Shown here: piece by piece, positions 24,121-32,362 of the stretch | Numbering within the stretch: the stretch's first letter is position 1 | Layout: every line of letters begins with the position of its first letter | Origin: Nonomuraea aurantiaca | GTDB taxonomy: Bacteria > Actinomycetota > Actinomycetes > Streptosporangiales > Streptosporangiaceae | Assembly (NCBI RefSeq): GCF_020215705.1 | Contig: NZ_JAIWNB010000009.1 | Location: 62,001 to 126,000 of the forward strand | Reading direction: 5' to 3' | Length of the DNA stretch: 64,000 bases | Position numbers and translations under genes: made by a program | The notes under the pieces: model-generated | What the model was told of the DNA's origin: nothing | The model's input: the letters and a program-made list of their open reading frames with translations, nothing else | The model's database searches: none

Positions 24121-24809
24121 CGCAGATGCCACCCTCCGTCGACGGGAATGACCGCGCCCGTGGTCCGTCCGGACGACGGGGACAGCAGCCACAGCACGGC
24201 CTGGGCGACCTCCTCCGGCTGGCACAGCTCGGCGCCGAGCGGCATCAGCGACGGCAGCTTGGCCTTGATCGCCTCGGAGGTCTGGGCGCGGCGGCTCATC
24301 GGCGTGGCCACCAGCCCGGCCGAGATCAGGTTGACCCGCACGCCGTGCGGCGCCGCCTCGCGGGCGGCGGTCCTGATCAGCGGGATCAGCGCGCCCTTGG
24401 CCGAGGCGTAGGCCACGGTACGGAAGTCGTCGTCGAGCGAGGAGCCCAGCGCCGAGCCGATCACCACGATCGACCCGCCCTCCCGCATCGCGGGGATCGC
24501 CGCGCGCAGCAGCCGGAACACCGACTCGTGGTTGACCCGGTGCACCTCGTGCCACGCCGTGTCGGTGCACTCGACCACGCCGCCGTCGCCGAGCGAGCGG
24601 CCCGACATGCCGACCGCGTGCACGACGCCGGAGATCCGCCCGTGCGCGGCCGTCGCCTGGGCCAGGGCCTTCTCCGCGTGCCCCGGCGTGGTGATGTCGA
24701 TCCCGCCGGCCAGGTCCACGCCGAAGGCGGCCCCGCCGGTGGCCTCGACCGCCGCCACGCAGGCCCGGCCGATGCCGCCGTCCGAGCCGGCCACCAGTAC
24801 GGCGCTCAT
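24117..24809 (-). CDS. short-chain dehydrogenase/reductase
   Basis: 230 residues from ATG 24809, which overlaps the SIS gene stop as ATGA. Cofactor motif VLVAGSDGGIGRACVAAVEA; catalytic Ser region SIVVIGSALGSS; Tyr/Lys pair in VAYASAKGALIPLIRTAARE; C-terminal GAVIPVDGGWHL. It is an NAD(P)-dependent classical SDR. Its position between the isomerase and the FAD enzyme suggests a sugar or polyol dehydrogenase step. Confidence 0.86.
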   Translation of the reverse strand: MSAVLVAGSDGGIGRACVAAVEATGGAAFGVDLAGGIDITTPGHAEKALAQATAAHGRISGVVHAVGMSGRSLGDGGVVECTDTAWHEVHRVNHESVFRLLRAAIPAMREGGSIVVIGSALGSSLDDDFRTVAYASAKGALIPLIRTAAREAAPHGVRVNLISAGLVATPMSRRAQTSEAIKAKLPSLMPLGAELCQPEEVAQAVLWLLSPSSGRTTGAVIPVDGGWHLR

Positions 24810-25570
24810 GGCTTCCTGAGCACGGCGGCGGCGCGGCGGGCGTGTTCGAGGTAGGCGGCCTCGAACAGCTCCTCCGAACGCGGCCCGCCGACGAGCTTGG
24901 CGCTGGAGATGACCGGCGGGACCCAGCCGCCCGCGACGAGCAGCTCGGCGGTACGGACCTTGATCTCGTTGACCACGGAGACCGCGGCCAGCGTGCTGCC
25001 CGGACCGACCGGCTCGGCCAGCCCGTCGACGGAGCACAGCGCGTCGCCGACCGGGGTGCACAGGTCGATCACCACGTCGGCGTGGTCGGCGAGCCGGGTC
25101 CCGCTGGGGTGACCGGGCTCGACGGCCGTGGTCTCCCGCATCGACGTGACGGCCACCACGGGCAGTCCCGCCTTGCGCAGCCCCATCGCCATCTCGATCG
25201 GCACGGCGTTCAGGCCGCTGACGCTGAACACGATGGCCGCGTCGGTCGGCCGCAGCTCGAAGTTGGCCAGGATGGCGTCGGCGAGCCCTTGGACCCGCTC
25301 GATGAACATCGCCTGCCGCATCCCGTTCGACCCGGCCACCTGCGTGTAGAACGTCGTCGACAGGTCCACGATGGGATGGAAGCCGGGATAGGAGCCGTAG
25401 CGGGGGAACATCTCCTCCACACCCATCCGCGAATGTCCGGTCCCGAACGTGTGCACCACGCCCCCGCCGCCGATGGCCGAGGCGGCCGTCCGAGCGGCCG
25501 CGGCGAGCGCGTCCTCCTGTGTCCGCTCGATCTCGCCGAGCAGCTCCATCGCGCGCCGTATCCATTTCAT
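24806..25570 (-). CDS. SIS-domain sugar isomerase-like protein (UPF0309 type)
   Basis: 254 residues from ATG 25570, coupled by ATGA to the ROK gene. A single SIS fold is seen: GGGGVVHTFGTGHSRMGVEE near residue 34, then AAIVFSVSGLNAVPIEMAMG with the Ser-rich phosphosugar loop and LPVVAVTSMRETTAVEP. Relatives are uncharacterised isomerase-like proteins that recur next to sugar ABC transporters. Together with the ROK kinase it could process a phosphorylated sugar or amino sugar. Confidence 0.82.
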   Translation of the reverse strand: MKWIRRAMELLGEIERTQEDALAAAARTAASAIGGGGVVHTFGTGHSRMGVEEMFPRYGSYPGFHPIVDLSTTFYTQVAGSNGMRQAMFIERVQGLADAILANFELRPTDAAIVFSVSGLNAVPIEMAMGLRKAGLPVVAVTSMRETTAVEPGHPSGTRLADHADVVIDLCTPVGDALCSVDGLAEPVGPGSTLAAVSVVNEIKVRTAELLVAGGWVPPVISSAKLVGGPRSEELFEAAYLEHARRAAAVLRKP

Positions 25571-26421
25571 CCAGATCTCCTCCCGTAGAGCGCGGCGCCG
25601 ATCGCCCCGGCCATCGGGCCGAGTACGGCAGGTAGCACCGCGATGTCCCCAATAAGCGGGCGTCGCCGCTCAAGTTCCGTGTCCAGGGCGGATCGCATGA
25701 GATCGAGCGCGCCGGAGACCCCGCCGCCCACGACCACCGTGCCGACGCCGAAGAACGCCGCCGCGTCGCCCAGGGCGATGCCGAGCGCCCAGCCGGCCCT
25801 GGACAGCACGCCCAGCGCCCGCCCGTCGCCTGCCCTGGCGGCCTCGGCGACCTCCTTGGGCGAGCCGGAGCCGAAGGCCCGCACGATGCCCGGCCCGCCG
25901 GCGAACGTCTCCACGCAGCCCCGGTTGCCGCAGCAGCACACCGGCCCCCAGGGAGAGACCGTCACGTGCCCGATCTCGCCGAGATTGTCGCGCGGGCCGA
26001 CGAGTATCCCGCCCCGCAGCGCCACCGCTCCGCCCACCCCGGTCCCGAGCACCGCGAACAGCACGTCGGGCAGCCCGCGAGCCGCCCCGAGGAGCAGCTC
26101 GGCGAGCCCGAACGCGCGGGCGTCGTTGACCACGGTCACCGGTGCCCCGGTCAGGGCGCCCAGCCGCGAGCCGACCGGATAGCCGTTCCACTCGCCTGGC
26201 GGGTTCGGCACGAACAGCGCGGTCCCGGTGTCCCGGTCCACGTGGCCGGGCAGCCCGATCCCGATGCTCTCCACCCGGCGGGCGGCCAGCGAGGCCACGA
26301 ACGTCATCGTCTCGTCGGGGTCCGGCGGCGTGGGGACGGTGCCCGCACCGACCACCGTCTCGCCATCCAAAACCACCCATTTGGTGTACGTGCCGCCGAC
26401 GTCGATCCCGAGCCGCGTCAC
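25567..26421 (-). CDS. ROK-family sugar kinase
   Basis: 284 residues from GTG 26421, coupled by GTGA to the GH94-like gene. The N-terminal phosphate loop is RLGIDVGGTYTKWVVLDGE; catalytic Asp region VTVVNDARAFGLAE; second phosphate loop AVLGTGVGGAVALRG; and the ROK zinc motif GPVCCCGNRGCVETFAGGPG. There is no N-terminal helix-turn-helix, so it is a kinase (glucose/N-acylhexosamine type) and not a ROK repressor. Confidence 0.88.
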   Translation of the reverse strand: MTRLGIDVGGTYTKWVVLDGETVVGAGTVPTPPDPDETMTFVASLAARRVESIGIGLPGHVDRDTGTALFVPNPPGEWNGYPVGSRLGALTGAPVTVVNDARAFGLAELLLGAARGLPDVLFAVLGTGVGGAVALRGGILVGPRDNLGEIGHVTVSPWGPVCCCGNRGCVETFAGGPGIVRAFGSGSPKEVAEAARAGDGRALGVLSRAGWALGIALGDAAAFFGVGTVVVGGGVSGALDLMRSALDTELERRRPLIGDIAVLPAVLGPMAGAIGAALYGRRSG

Positions 26422-28436
26422 AGCCCCACCTTCAGGACTCGCGACGCGAATCCGGCGTCCTCGGGCGCCGCGACCGCACGGAACGGCTCGACGCCGAGCA
26501 GCCGCAGGTAGGCCAGCAGCGGCTGGGAGTGGCTGTGCAGGTTGGCGACGGGGTACGCCTGCATGGCCACGCCGAGTTCGGCCAGGTCCCAGGTGCGCCC
26601 CGGTCGCTCGGTCTCGGGCGCCAGGTAGGCGTCGGGGCCGGACAGCGTGCCCTCCCATACGTCCGGATAGGCAGCCGCATGGGCGGCCAGGGACATCCGG
26701 CGCCACCACTGCCAGCCCAGCTCGGGAACGTGCTGGGCGGCGGCCCAGATCAGCGTCATGTTGATCGCGTACCAGATCGTGCCGACCCCGCCGGGGCCGT
26801 AGGCGCCCCGATCGGGCCAGCGCAGCCGGGCGCCCAGCGGCGAATCGGCGGCGGAGGTCCGCTCGATCGTGTGCAACAGCTCCACGGCCCGCTCAGGTGG
26901 CGCGGCGCCGCACAGAATCGCCCAAGGCTGCACTTCCAGCCACAGGTCGGACTCGCCGACGACGGCTCCCGGGCCGTACGCGCGCCGGTACCACCGGCCG
27001 TTCCACTCCCCCGCGACCAGGTCGCGCAGCTCCTCGCCGAGCTCGCGGGCCTCGGCCGCGGTCGCGTCGTCGCCGAGCCGCTCGGCCAGGACCGCGTAGC
27101 GGGGCAGGACCCAGGCGGCCATGGCCGAGTTCAGGACCGACTCGCCGTGGGAGATCATCACCTCGCGGTCCACCCCGCTCTCGGTGATGGCCATGTCGTT
27201 CCAGTCGGCGTTCAGTATCCGCAGGTGGCCGTGCTCTCCCCGGCCCACCACGTCGGTGAGGAACCTGAACTGCCGGCGCAGGTTCGCGCCGAGCGACACC
27301 GGCGTGGCCCCGTGGACCGGGTGGTACGGCACGGGCTCGCCGAAGGCCGCCAGGTCACCCGTCGCGCTCAGGTATTCGGCCGCCAGCCACAGGGCCCACA
27401 GGTTCTGGTCCGAGGGCCGGAACAGGTCGGTCCATGGCTGCTTGTCCGGTCCGAGTGCATAAGGCAGGTCACCGTCGGGGCCACCCCACGCGCACGTGTT
27501 GCGCAGCACGGACAGGGCCAGGTCCGGCTCGATGTAGACCAACGGCAGCGCGTGCTGGAGCGGGTCGCGCGCGGCGCCGTTGAAGCCGTGCCGGAAGGAG
27601 TAGCACGAGCCCTGGTCGAGGGTGTGCCCGCCGAGCACGCCGTCGGCGCAGGCCGCGCCGGTCAGCAGCGCCGCGTGCCACGGGACCTCCCGCTCGGCCT
27701 CGGGCGCCCGCGCCGCGACCGCCCTCGGCAGCCGCTCGCGCAGCGCGGCGAGGCTACTGGCGAACGACCCCGTCACCTCGCCCACCCGGCCGTTCATCCA
27801 GCCGTCCGTCTCGTCGCCCAGCAGCCCGTATCTCAGCTCCAGCAGCCACTCACCGCCCGCTTCCAGCTCCAGGGGTACGGTCAGGCGGCCGGACCCGGTC
27901 CTCGGGCCGCCGACGAGCTCCAGCTCCAGCTCCAGCCCGGGATCCTCGCTCGGCTTCGCGCCGCTGATGAGCTCGACCCGGGCCGCCCCGGCCGTCCACT
28001 CCTCGGTCAGCTCCAGCCGTACCGGCTCGTCGAGCAGGTTGCGCACGCGCAGCCGGATCAGCACCCACGGGTGCTCGCCCTCGGGGCACAGCACCGTGCG
28101 GTCCAGCGCCACCCGGTCGTCGGCGACCCGGACGATCGCGAACGTCGGCCCGAAGACCCGCTCCGATGTCGAAATATCGGTGGAAAGGGCGCCGACGCGC
28201 GTCACTCCCGTGCCACGGGTGAGCCACAGCAGCCCGGTGTGCTCGTCGAACAGGTCGCTGAGCCCGTAGTTGTCCGTGACCAGTGTGATCCGCCGGTTCC
28301 CGACATGGACGAAGTGCCGCCGGGTGAGCGGATCCAGGACGGGATCCCACTCCGCGCGCGGGTCGCTCTCCTGGTCCATCGTGTAGGCGAAGGCGGGCAG
28401 CCCGTACGCGGTGGTCCATGCCCCGAACGCGCTCAT
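26418..28436 (-). CDS. GH94-like glycoside phosphorylase
   Basis: 672 residues from ATG 28436, coupled by ATGA to the permease. An N-terminal beta-sandwich (residues ~1-250, with RRITLVTDNYGLSDLF and SERVFGPTFAIVRV) precedes an (alpha/alpha)6 barrel. Barrel landmarks follow GH94 enzymes: the segment LRILNADWNDMA, which holds the proposed general acid Asp, MISHGESVLNSAMAAWVLPR, LWLEVQPWAILCGAAPPE, and a closing GGVGTIWYAINMTLIWAAAQ. GH94 members split beta-linked disaccharides with phosphate, giving a sugar 1-phosphate. A hydrolase of the wider GH36-like superfamily is the alternative. No signal peptide, so it acts on imported sugar. Confidence 0.68.
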   Translation of the reverse strand: MSAFGAWTTAYGLPAFAYTMDQESDPRAEWDPVLDPLTRRHFVHVGNRRITLVTDNYGLSDLFDEHTGLLWLTRGTGVTRVGALSTDISTSERVFGPTFAIVRVADDRVALDRTVLCPEGEHPWVLIRLRVRNLLDEPVRLELTEEWTAGAARVELISGAKPSEDPGLELELELVGGPRTGSGRLTVPLELEAGGEWLLELRYGLLGDETDGWMNGRVGEVTGSFASSLAALRERLPRAVAARAPEAEREVPWHAALLTGAACADGVLGGHTLDQGSCYSFRHGFNGAARDPLQHALPLVYIEPDLALSVLRNTCAWGGPDGDLPYALGPDKQPWTDLFRPSDQNLWALWLAAEYLSATGDLAAFGEPVPYHPVHGATPVSLGANLRRQFRFLTDVVGRGEHGHLRILNADWNDMAITESGVDREVMISHGESVLNSAMAAWVLPRYAVLAERLGDDATAAEARELGEELRDLVAGEWNGRWYRRAYGPGAVVGESDLWLEVQPWAILCGAAPPERAVELLHTIERTSAADSPLGARLRWPDRGAYGPGGVGTIWYAINMTLIWAAAQHVPELGWQWWRRMSLAAHAAAYPDVWEGTLSGPDAYLAPETERPGRTWDLAELGVAMQAYPVANLHSHSQPLLAYLRLLGVEPFRAVAAPEDAGFASRVLKVGL

Positions 28437-29233
28437 TTCCGTACCCCTCCCAGGGTCAGCCCCGCCACGTAGTAGCGCTGCAGCAGGAACATCAGCACCA
28501 GCGGCGGCACCGCCGTGATCAGGGCCGCGGTGCTGACCAGGCCGATGCTGAAGTCGTACTCCGTCTGGAGCTGCGAGAGCCCCACGGGCAGCGGCCAGAG
28601 GCCGGGATCGTTGGCCACGATGAGCGGCCACAGCAGGTTGTCCCACTGCGCGAGGAACTGCAGCAGGAAGAGCGTGAGCAGGGCGGGCCGCAGCAGCGGC
28701 ACCCCTATGCGGACGAAGATCCGCAACTCGCTCGCGCCGTCCACCCGCGCCGACAGCAGCAGCTCATGCGGCAGGGCCAAGGCGAACTGGCGGACCAGGA
28801 ACACCCCGAACGCGCTCATCATGAACGGCACGATCATCCCCTGGTAGGAGTTGATCCAGCCGAGTTCCTTGACGATGAGGTACATCGGCACGAGCACCAC
28901 GATCGGCGACAGCGACAGCGTCCCCACGATGACCGCGAACAGCACCCGGCTGCCGGGGAACCTGAGCTGCGCGAGCGCGTAGCCGGCGGCCGAGGAGAAG
29001 ATCACTTCGAGGACGCCGATGCCGAGCGCGAGGATCAGGCTGTTACGCAGGTAGAGGGGGAAGCCGCCCTGGTCGAACAGCTGCGAGACGTGCGCGCCCA
29101 GCTGGGAGACGTCGAAGCCGAACCCGCCGAGATCGGTCGCGTCCGACGCCGACGAGACCGCGAACATCGCGTACACCGGCAGCAGCAGGACGGCCACGAC
29201 CAGCGTCAGCAGGGTGTTGCGGACCGCCTTCAC
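28433..29233 (-). CDS. sugar ABC transporter permease (MalG/CUT1 type)
   Basis: 266 residues from GTG 29233, coupled by GTGA to the other permease. Six membrane segments, with the EAA-loop equivalent LLLSARVDGASELRIFVRIG followed by VPLLRPALLTLFLLQFLAQW. The C-terminus (LMFLLQRYYVAGLTLGGVRK) is the normal CUT1 ending, so the gene is complete. Confidence 0.87.
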   Translation of the reverse strand: MKAVRNTLLTLVVAVLLLPVYAMFAVSSASDATDLGGFGFDVSQLGAHVSQLFDQGGFPLYLRNSLILALGIGVLEVIFSSAAGYALAQLRFPGSRVLFAVIVGTLSLSPIVVLVPMYLIVKELGWINSYQGMIVPFMMSAFGVFLVRQFALALPHELLLSARVDGASELRIFVRIGVPLLRPALLTLFLLQFLAQWDNLLWPLIVANDPGLWPLPVGLSQLQTEYDFSIGLVSTAALITAVPPLVLMFLLQRYYVAGLTLGGVRK

Positions 29234-30147
29234 CCGTCCTCGCCTCCCCTGAGCACCCTGAACTGCACGAGCGAGAGCGCCAGCATGGCCACCAGCAGGA
29301 CCATCGCGATCGCCGAGGCGTAGCCCATGCGCTCGAACCCGAAACCGGTCGCCCACAGGTAGAGCGGCAGCACCTCGGTGGCGCCCGCGGGGCCGCCCTT
29401 GGTGAGCAGGAAGGCGGGCACGAACGACTGCATCGCCCCGACCACCGCGATGACCAGCACGAACAGCAGCGTGCGGCGCAGCAGCGGGAGCGTGATGCGG
29501 TAGAAGACCCGTATCGGACCGGCGCCGTCGAGCGCGGCCGCCTCGAACACGCTCAGCGGCAGCCCCTGCAGCCCGGCAGTCAGGATGATCACGAACAGCC
29601 CTAGGTGCTTCCACGTCGTCATGATCACCAGAGCCCAGAGCGCGAGCCCCTCGTCGGTCAGCCACGGCTTCGGCTCCACGCCGACGAGCCCGATCAGCGC
29701 GTTCGCCAGGCCCTTGTCGGCGAAGATCACCGACCACACCATCGAGGTGGCCACCAGCGGCATCGCCGCCGGGATCATCACCAGCCCGCGGAGGAAGGCG
29801 TTGTAGCGGCCCGGCTTGCTCAGCGGCACCGCGATCGCCAGTCCGAGCACGATCGACGGGACCACGGACCCGATCGTGTAGGCGGCGGTGACCCGGGCCG
29901 AGTTCCAGAAGCCGGGGTCGCCGAGCATTCTGCGGTAGTTGTCCAGGCCGGTCCACTCGGGCGTCCCGGCGAAGTCGTAGCTGGTGAAGCTAAGGTACAC
30001 GGCCGCGACGAACGGCACGAGCCAGAAGACCAGGAAGTAGACCGCCGCCGGCAGGGCCAGCAGGCCGCCGGTGCGCGCCTCCGCCCACCGCTGGCCCTTG
30101 CCCGAGACTTGGGCGACGGGCGGCACCAGCCGTAAGGACATCGTCAC
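29230..30147 (-). CDS. sugar ABC transporter permease (MalF/CUT1 type)
   Basis: 305 residues from GTG 30147, which overlaps the binding-protein stop as GTGA; a later ATG at 30141 is less likely. N-terminal LALPAAVYFLVFWLVPFVAA, then WTGLDNYRRMLGDPGFWNSA and the EAA loop FEAAALDGAGPIRVFYRITL. It pairs with the downstream permease to form the membrane channel of the importer. Confidence 0.87.
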   Translation of the reverse strand: MTMSLRLVPPVAQVSGKGQRWAEARTGGLLALPAAVYFLVFWLVPFVAAVYLSFTSYDFAGTPEWTGLDNYRRMLGDPGFWNSARVTAAYTIGSVVPSIVLGLAIAVPLSKPGRYNAFLRGLVMIPAAMPLVATSMVWSVIFADKGLANALIGLVGVEPKPWLTDEGLALWALVIMTTWKHLGLFVIILTAGLQGLPLSVFEAAALDGAGPIRVFYRITLPLLRRTLLFVLVIAVVGAMQSFVPAFLLTKGGPAGATEVLPLYLWATGFGFERMGYASAIAMVLLVAMLALSLVQFRVLRGGEDG

Positions 30148-31433
30148 AGCGTCATCCGCATCGCCTGGTCGAAGTCCGCGGCGGCCTGCTCGGGCGTCTT
30201 CTTGCCGAAGGCGACCGCGTCGGCGGCGTCGGTCAGCGCCTTGGCCATCTCGTTCCACACCGGCGTCTGCGGGCCGAAGTCGGCGTACGGGGCCGCGGCC
30301 GCCATGATGTCCAGCGCCTTCTGGTCGGCGCCCGGCAACTTCTCCCAGCCCTTGACCGGCGTGAGGATGCTGGCGTCCTTGAGCTGCTTGGCCGCGACGT
30401 CCTGGCGCTGGAGGTAGTCGACGAAGTGCCAGGCGGTGTACGGCAGCTTCGACTGCTTGGCCACCGCCCAGCCCCAGGTGTAGGCCGGGGCGACCGGCTT
30501 CCCCGCGTCCCAGCGCGGCATCGGGGCGATGTCGAAGACGTCGCCGAAGGTCAGCTTGGGGTTCAGCGAGGGGAACAGGTCCATCGCGAACAGCCCGGAG
30601 ACCAGCATGGCCGCCTCGCCGGTGGCGAACAGCCCGAAGCCGGACAGCGGGTTCGACAGCTTCGCGTTGCCCAGGCTCCCGTAGTAGCGCAGCGCCTCGA
30701 CCCCCGCGTCAGTGGCCAGCGTCGCCTTGCCGGCGTCGGGGCTGAGTATCGTGCCGCCCTTCCCCTTGACCAGGGCGAGCAGTTGCATCAGCGTCCACTG
30801 CGGATTGCCCAGGATCCACTGCAGGCCTACCTTCTTGCCGTCGGCCGAGGTCAGCCGCTTGCTGTACTCGGCGACCTCCTCCCAGGTCGTGGGCGGTTTA
30901 TCCGGATCGAGGCCGGCTGCCGCGAACCTGTCCTTGCGGTAGTAGAGGTAGCAGATCTCGTAGTCGGTGGGGACGCCGTAGAGCCTGCCCTCGTACGACA
31001 GCGAGCTGATCGCGTGCTCGTCGTAGTCCTGGACCAGCGCCTTCTCGTCGGCCACACCCATGGCCTTGGGGATGATCGGCGCGAGCCGGCCCTTGCGCGC
31101 GTGACCCGGGATGGTCCAGCCGCCGATCCTGAACAGGTCGGGCGGCACGTCACCGGCGAAGGCGGTCAGCAGCTTGGCGTCGAGCTTGTCCACGGGCACG
31201 TAGAGCGGGGTGATGTCGACGCCGCCGAACTCCTGCATGTAGCTGCGCAGCAGCGGGGTGAACACCGCGTCGTACGCCTTGGTCTGGTGCAGCCAGACGG
31301 AGATCTTCCCGCGCGGCACCCCGTCGGCGGGCACCGTGGCCACCGGATCGGCGGAGCCGCAGGCGGCCAGCAGGCCGGACGCCGTGGTCAGCGCTGCTGT
31401 CTTGAGCAAGTTGCGCCGGGTCATCATGGACAT
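30144..31433 (-). CDS. extracellular sugar-binding lipoprotein (CUT1)
   Basis: 429 residues from ATG 31433, with CGGAGG seven bases upstream. A twin-arginine-like start (MSMMTRRNLLKTAALTTASG) leads into a lipobox (LLAAC) for membrane anchoring. The mature part is a CUT1 binding protein: AYDAVFTPLLRSYMQEFGGV, YGVPTDYEICYLYYRKDRFA, TTWEEVAEYSKRLTSADGKK. It captures an oligosaccharide for the two downstream permeases. No ATPase gene is present; such systems usually borrow a shared MsiK-type ATPase encoded elsewhere. Confidence 0.88.
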   Translation of the reverse strand: MSMMTRRNLLKTAALTTASGLLAACGSADPVATVPADGVPRGKISVWLHQTKAYDAVFTPLLRSYMQEFGGVDITPLYVPVDKLDAKLLTAFAGDVPPDLFRIGGWTIPGHARKGRLAPIIPKAMGVADEKALVQDYDEHAISSLSYEGRLYGVPTDYEICYLYYRKDRFAAAGLDPDKPPTTWEEVAEYSKRLTSADGKKVGLQWILGNPQWTLMQLLALVKGKGGTILSPDAGKATLATDAGVEALRYYGSLGNAKLSNPLSGFGLFATGEAAMLVSGLFAMDLFPSLNPKLTFGDVFDIAPMPRWDAGKPVAPAYTWGWAVAKQSKLPYTAWHFVDYLQRQDVAAKQLKDASILTPVKGWEKLPGADQKALDIMAAAAPYADFGPQTPVWNEMAKALTDAADAVAFGKKTPEQAAADFDQAMRMTL

Positions 31434-31486
31434 GCTCAACCTCCGGAACGGCGATGCCGTCCAGGTAGATGACTGTTTGGGGGGTG

Positions 31487-32254
31487 TTACTGGCCCATCA
31501 GGGCGTTCTTGGCGTCGTTGAGCTCCACGGAGAACACGGCGAAGTCGCCGCGCGCGTGGCGGATGGTGTATTCGAGCGCGACACCGCTCTCGGTGCACGT
31601 GTTGCGGGCGGTCGCTAGCAGGGCCGCGGCCATGGGGACATGCAGCAGTTGGGCGAGGCGGTAGTCGGCGTTGACCGCGCCGATCGTCTCCCTGCCGCTG
31701 GCGGGGGCCAGTCCGTACTTCACCCGCAGCAGGTCGTAGAGCGAGCCGGTCAGGTCCTCGTCGAGGATGCCGGGCACCAGCTCGGCGGGCAGGTGGGCGC
31801 TCTCCAGCATGCAGGGCGCGCCTTCGAGCAGCCGCAGCCGCTCGACGAAGACGACCTCCTGCGTCTCCTGAACGCCGAGCGCCACCGCGACCTCGGCGCC
31901 GGCCGGCTGCAGATGGGCCTTGAGCACCTGCGTCGTCGGCCTGCGGCCGAGCCGCGCCATCGTCTCGGTGAAGCCGACGGGGCCCGCGCCCAGCTCGGGG
32001 GCCACGGCCAGCGGCGCGGTGTAGGTGCCGCTGCCCTGCCTGGCCACCAGCAGGCCCTCCTGCACCAGGTCGCCGATCGCCCGGCGGGCCGTGGCCCGGC
32101 TCACGCCCGCGTACGCCATGAGGTCCTTCTCGGCGGGGATGGGCGTGTCGGGCTCACAGTCGCGGATGGCCGCCCTCAGGCGCTCGCGCAGTTGGTAGTA
32201 GAGCGGCACCACGGCTGACGGGTCGAGGGCCAGCCGGCGTTCCCAGTCGGTCAT
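31487..32254 (-). CDS. GntR/HutC-family regulator of the sugar operon
   Basis: 255 residues from ATG 32254, with AGGA upstream; in-frame starts up to 32320 are possible but weaker. N-terminal winged helix: YYQLRERLRAAIRDCEPDTP, AYAGVSRATARRAIGDLVQE, GLLVARQGSGTYTA. The C-terminal UTRA domain (VVFVERLRLLEGAPCMLESA, LEYTIRHARGDFAVF) binds small sugars or phosphosugars. It lies 53 bases before the binding-protein gene on the same strand and is the presumed controller of all nine following genes. Confidence 0.88.
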   Translation of the reverse strand: MTDWERRLALDPSAVVPLYYQLRERLRAAIRDCEPDTPIPAEKDLMAYAGVSRATARRAIGDLVQEGLLVARQGSGTYTAPLAVAPELGAGPVGFTETMARLGRRPTTQVLKAHLQPAGAEVAVALGVQETQEVVFVERLRLLEGAPCMLESAHLPAELVPGILDEDLTGSLYDLLRVKYGLAPASGRETIGAVNADYRLAQLLHVPMAAALLATARNTCTESGVALEYTIRHARGDFAVFSVELNDAKNALMGQ

Positions 32255-32273
32255 ACGCTCACGTCCTAAGTTG

Positions 32274-32287
32274 TACGGACGACCGTA
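32274..32287. promoter_or_regulatory. candidate GntR operator
   Basis: TACGG (32274-32278), ACGA, CCGTA (32283-32287) form a perfect 5-bp dyad just upstream of the gntR ribosome site. Short, but well placed for autoregulation. Confidence 0.38.
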
Positions 32288-32362
32288 TCTTTTCCGTTCA
32301 ACCCGGATGGTGTCAACCACTCGTTGTGTATCGTGCTGAGGTCGAGCGCCGGTGGAGGATCT

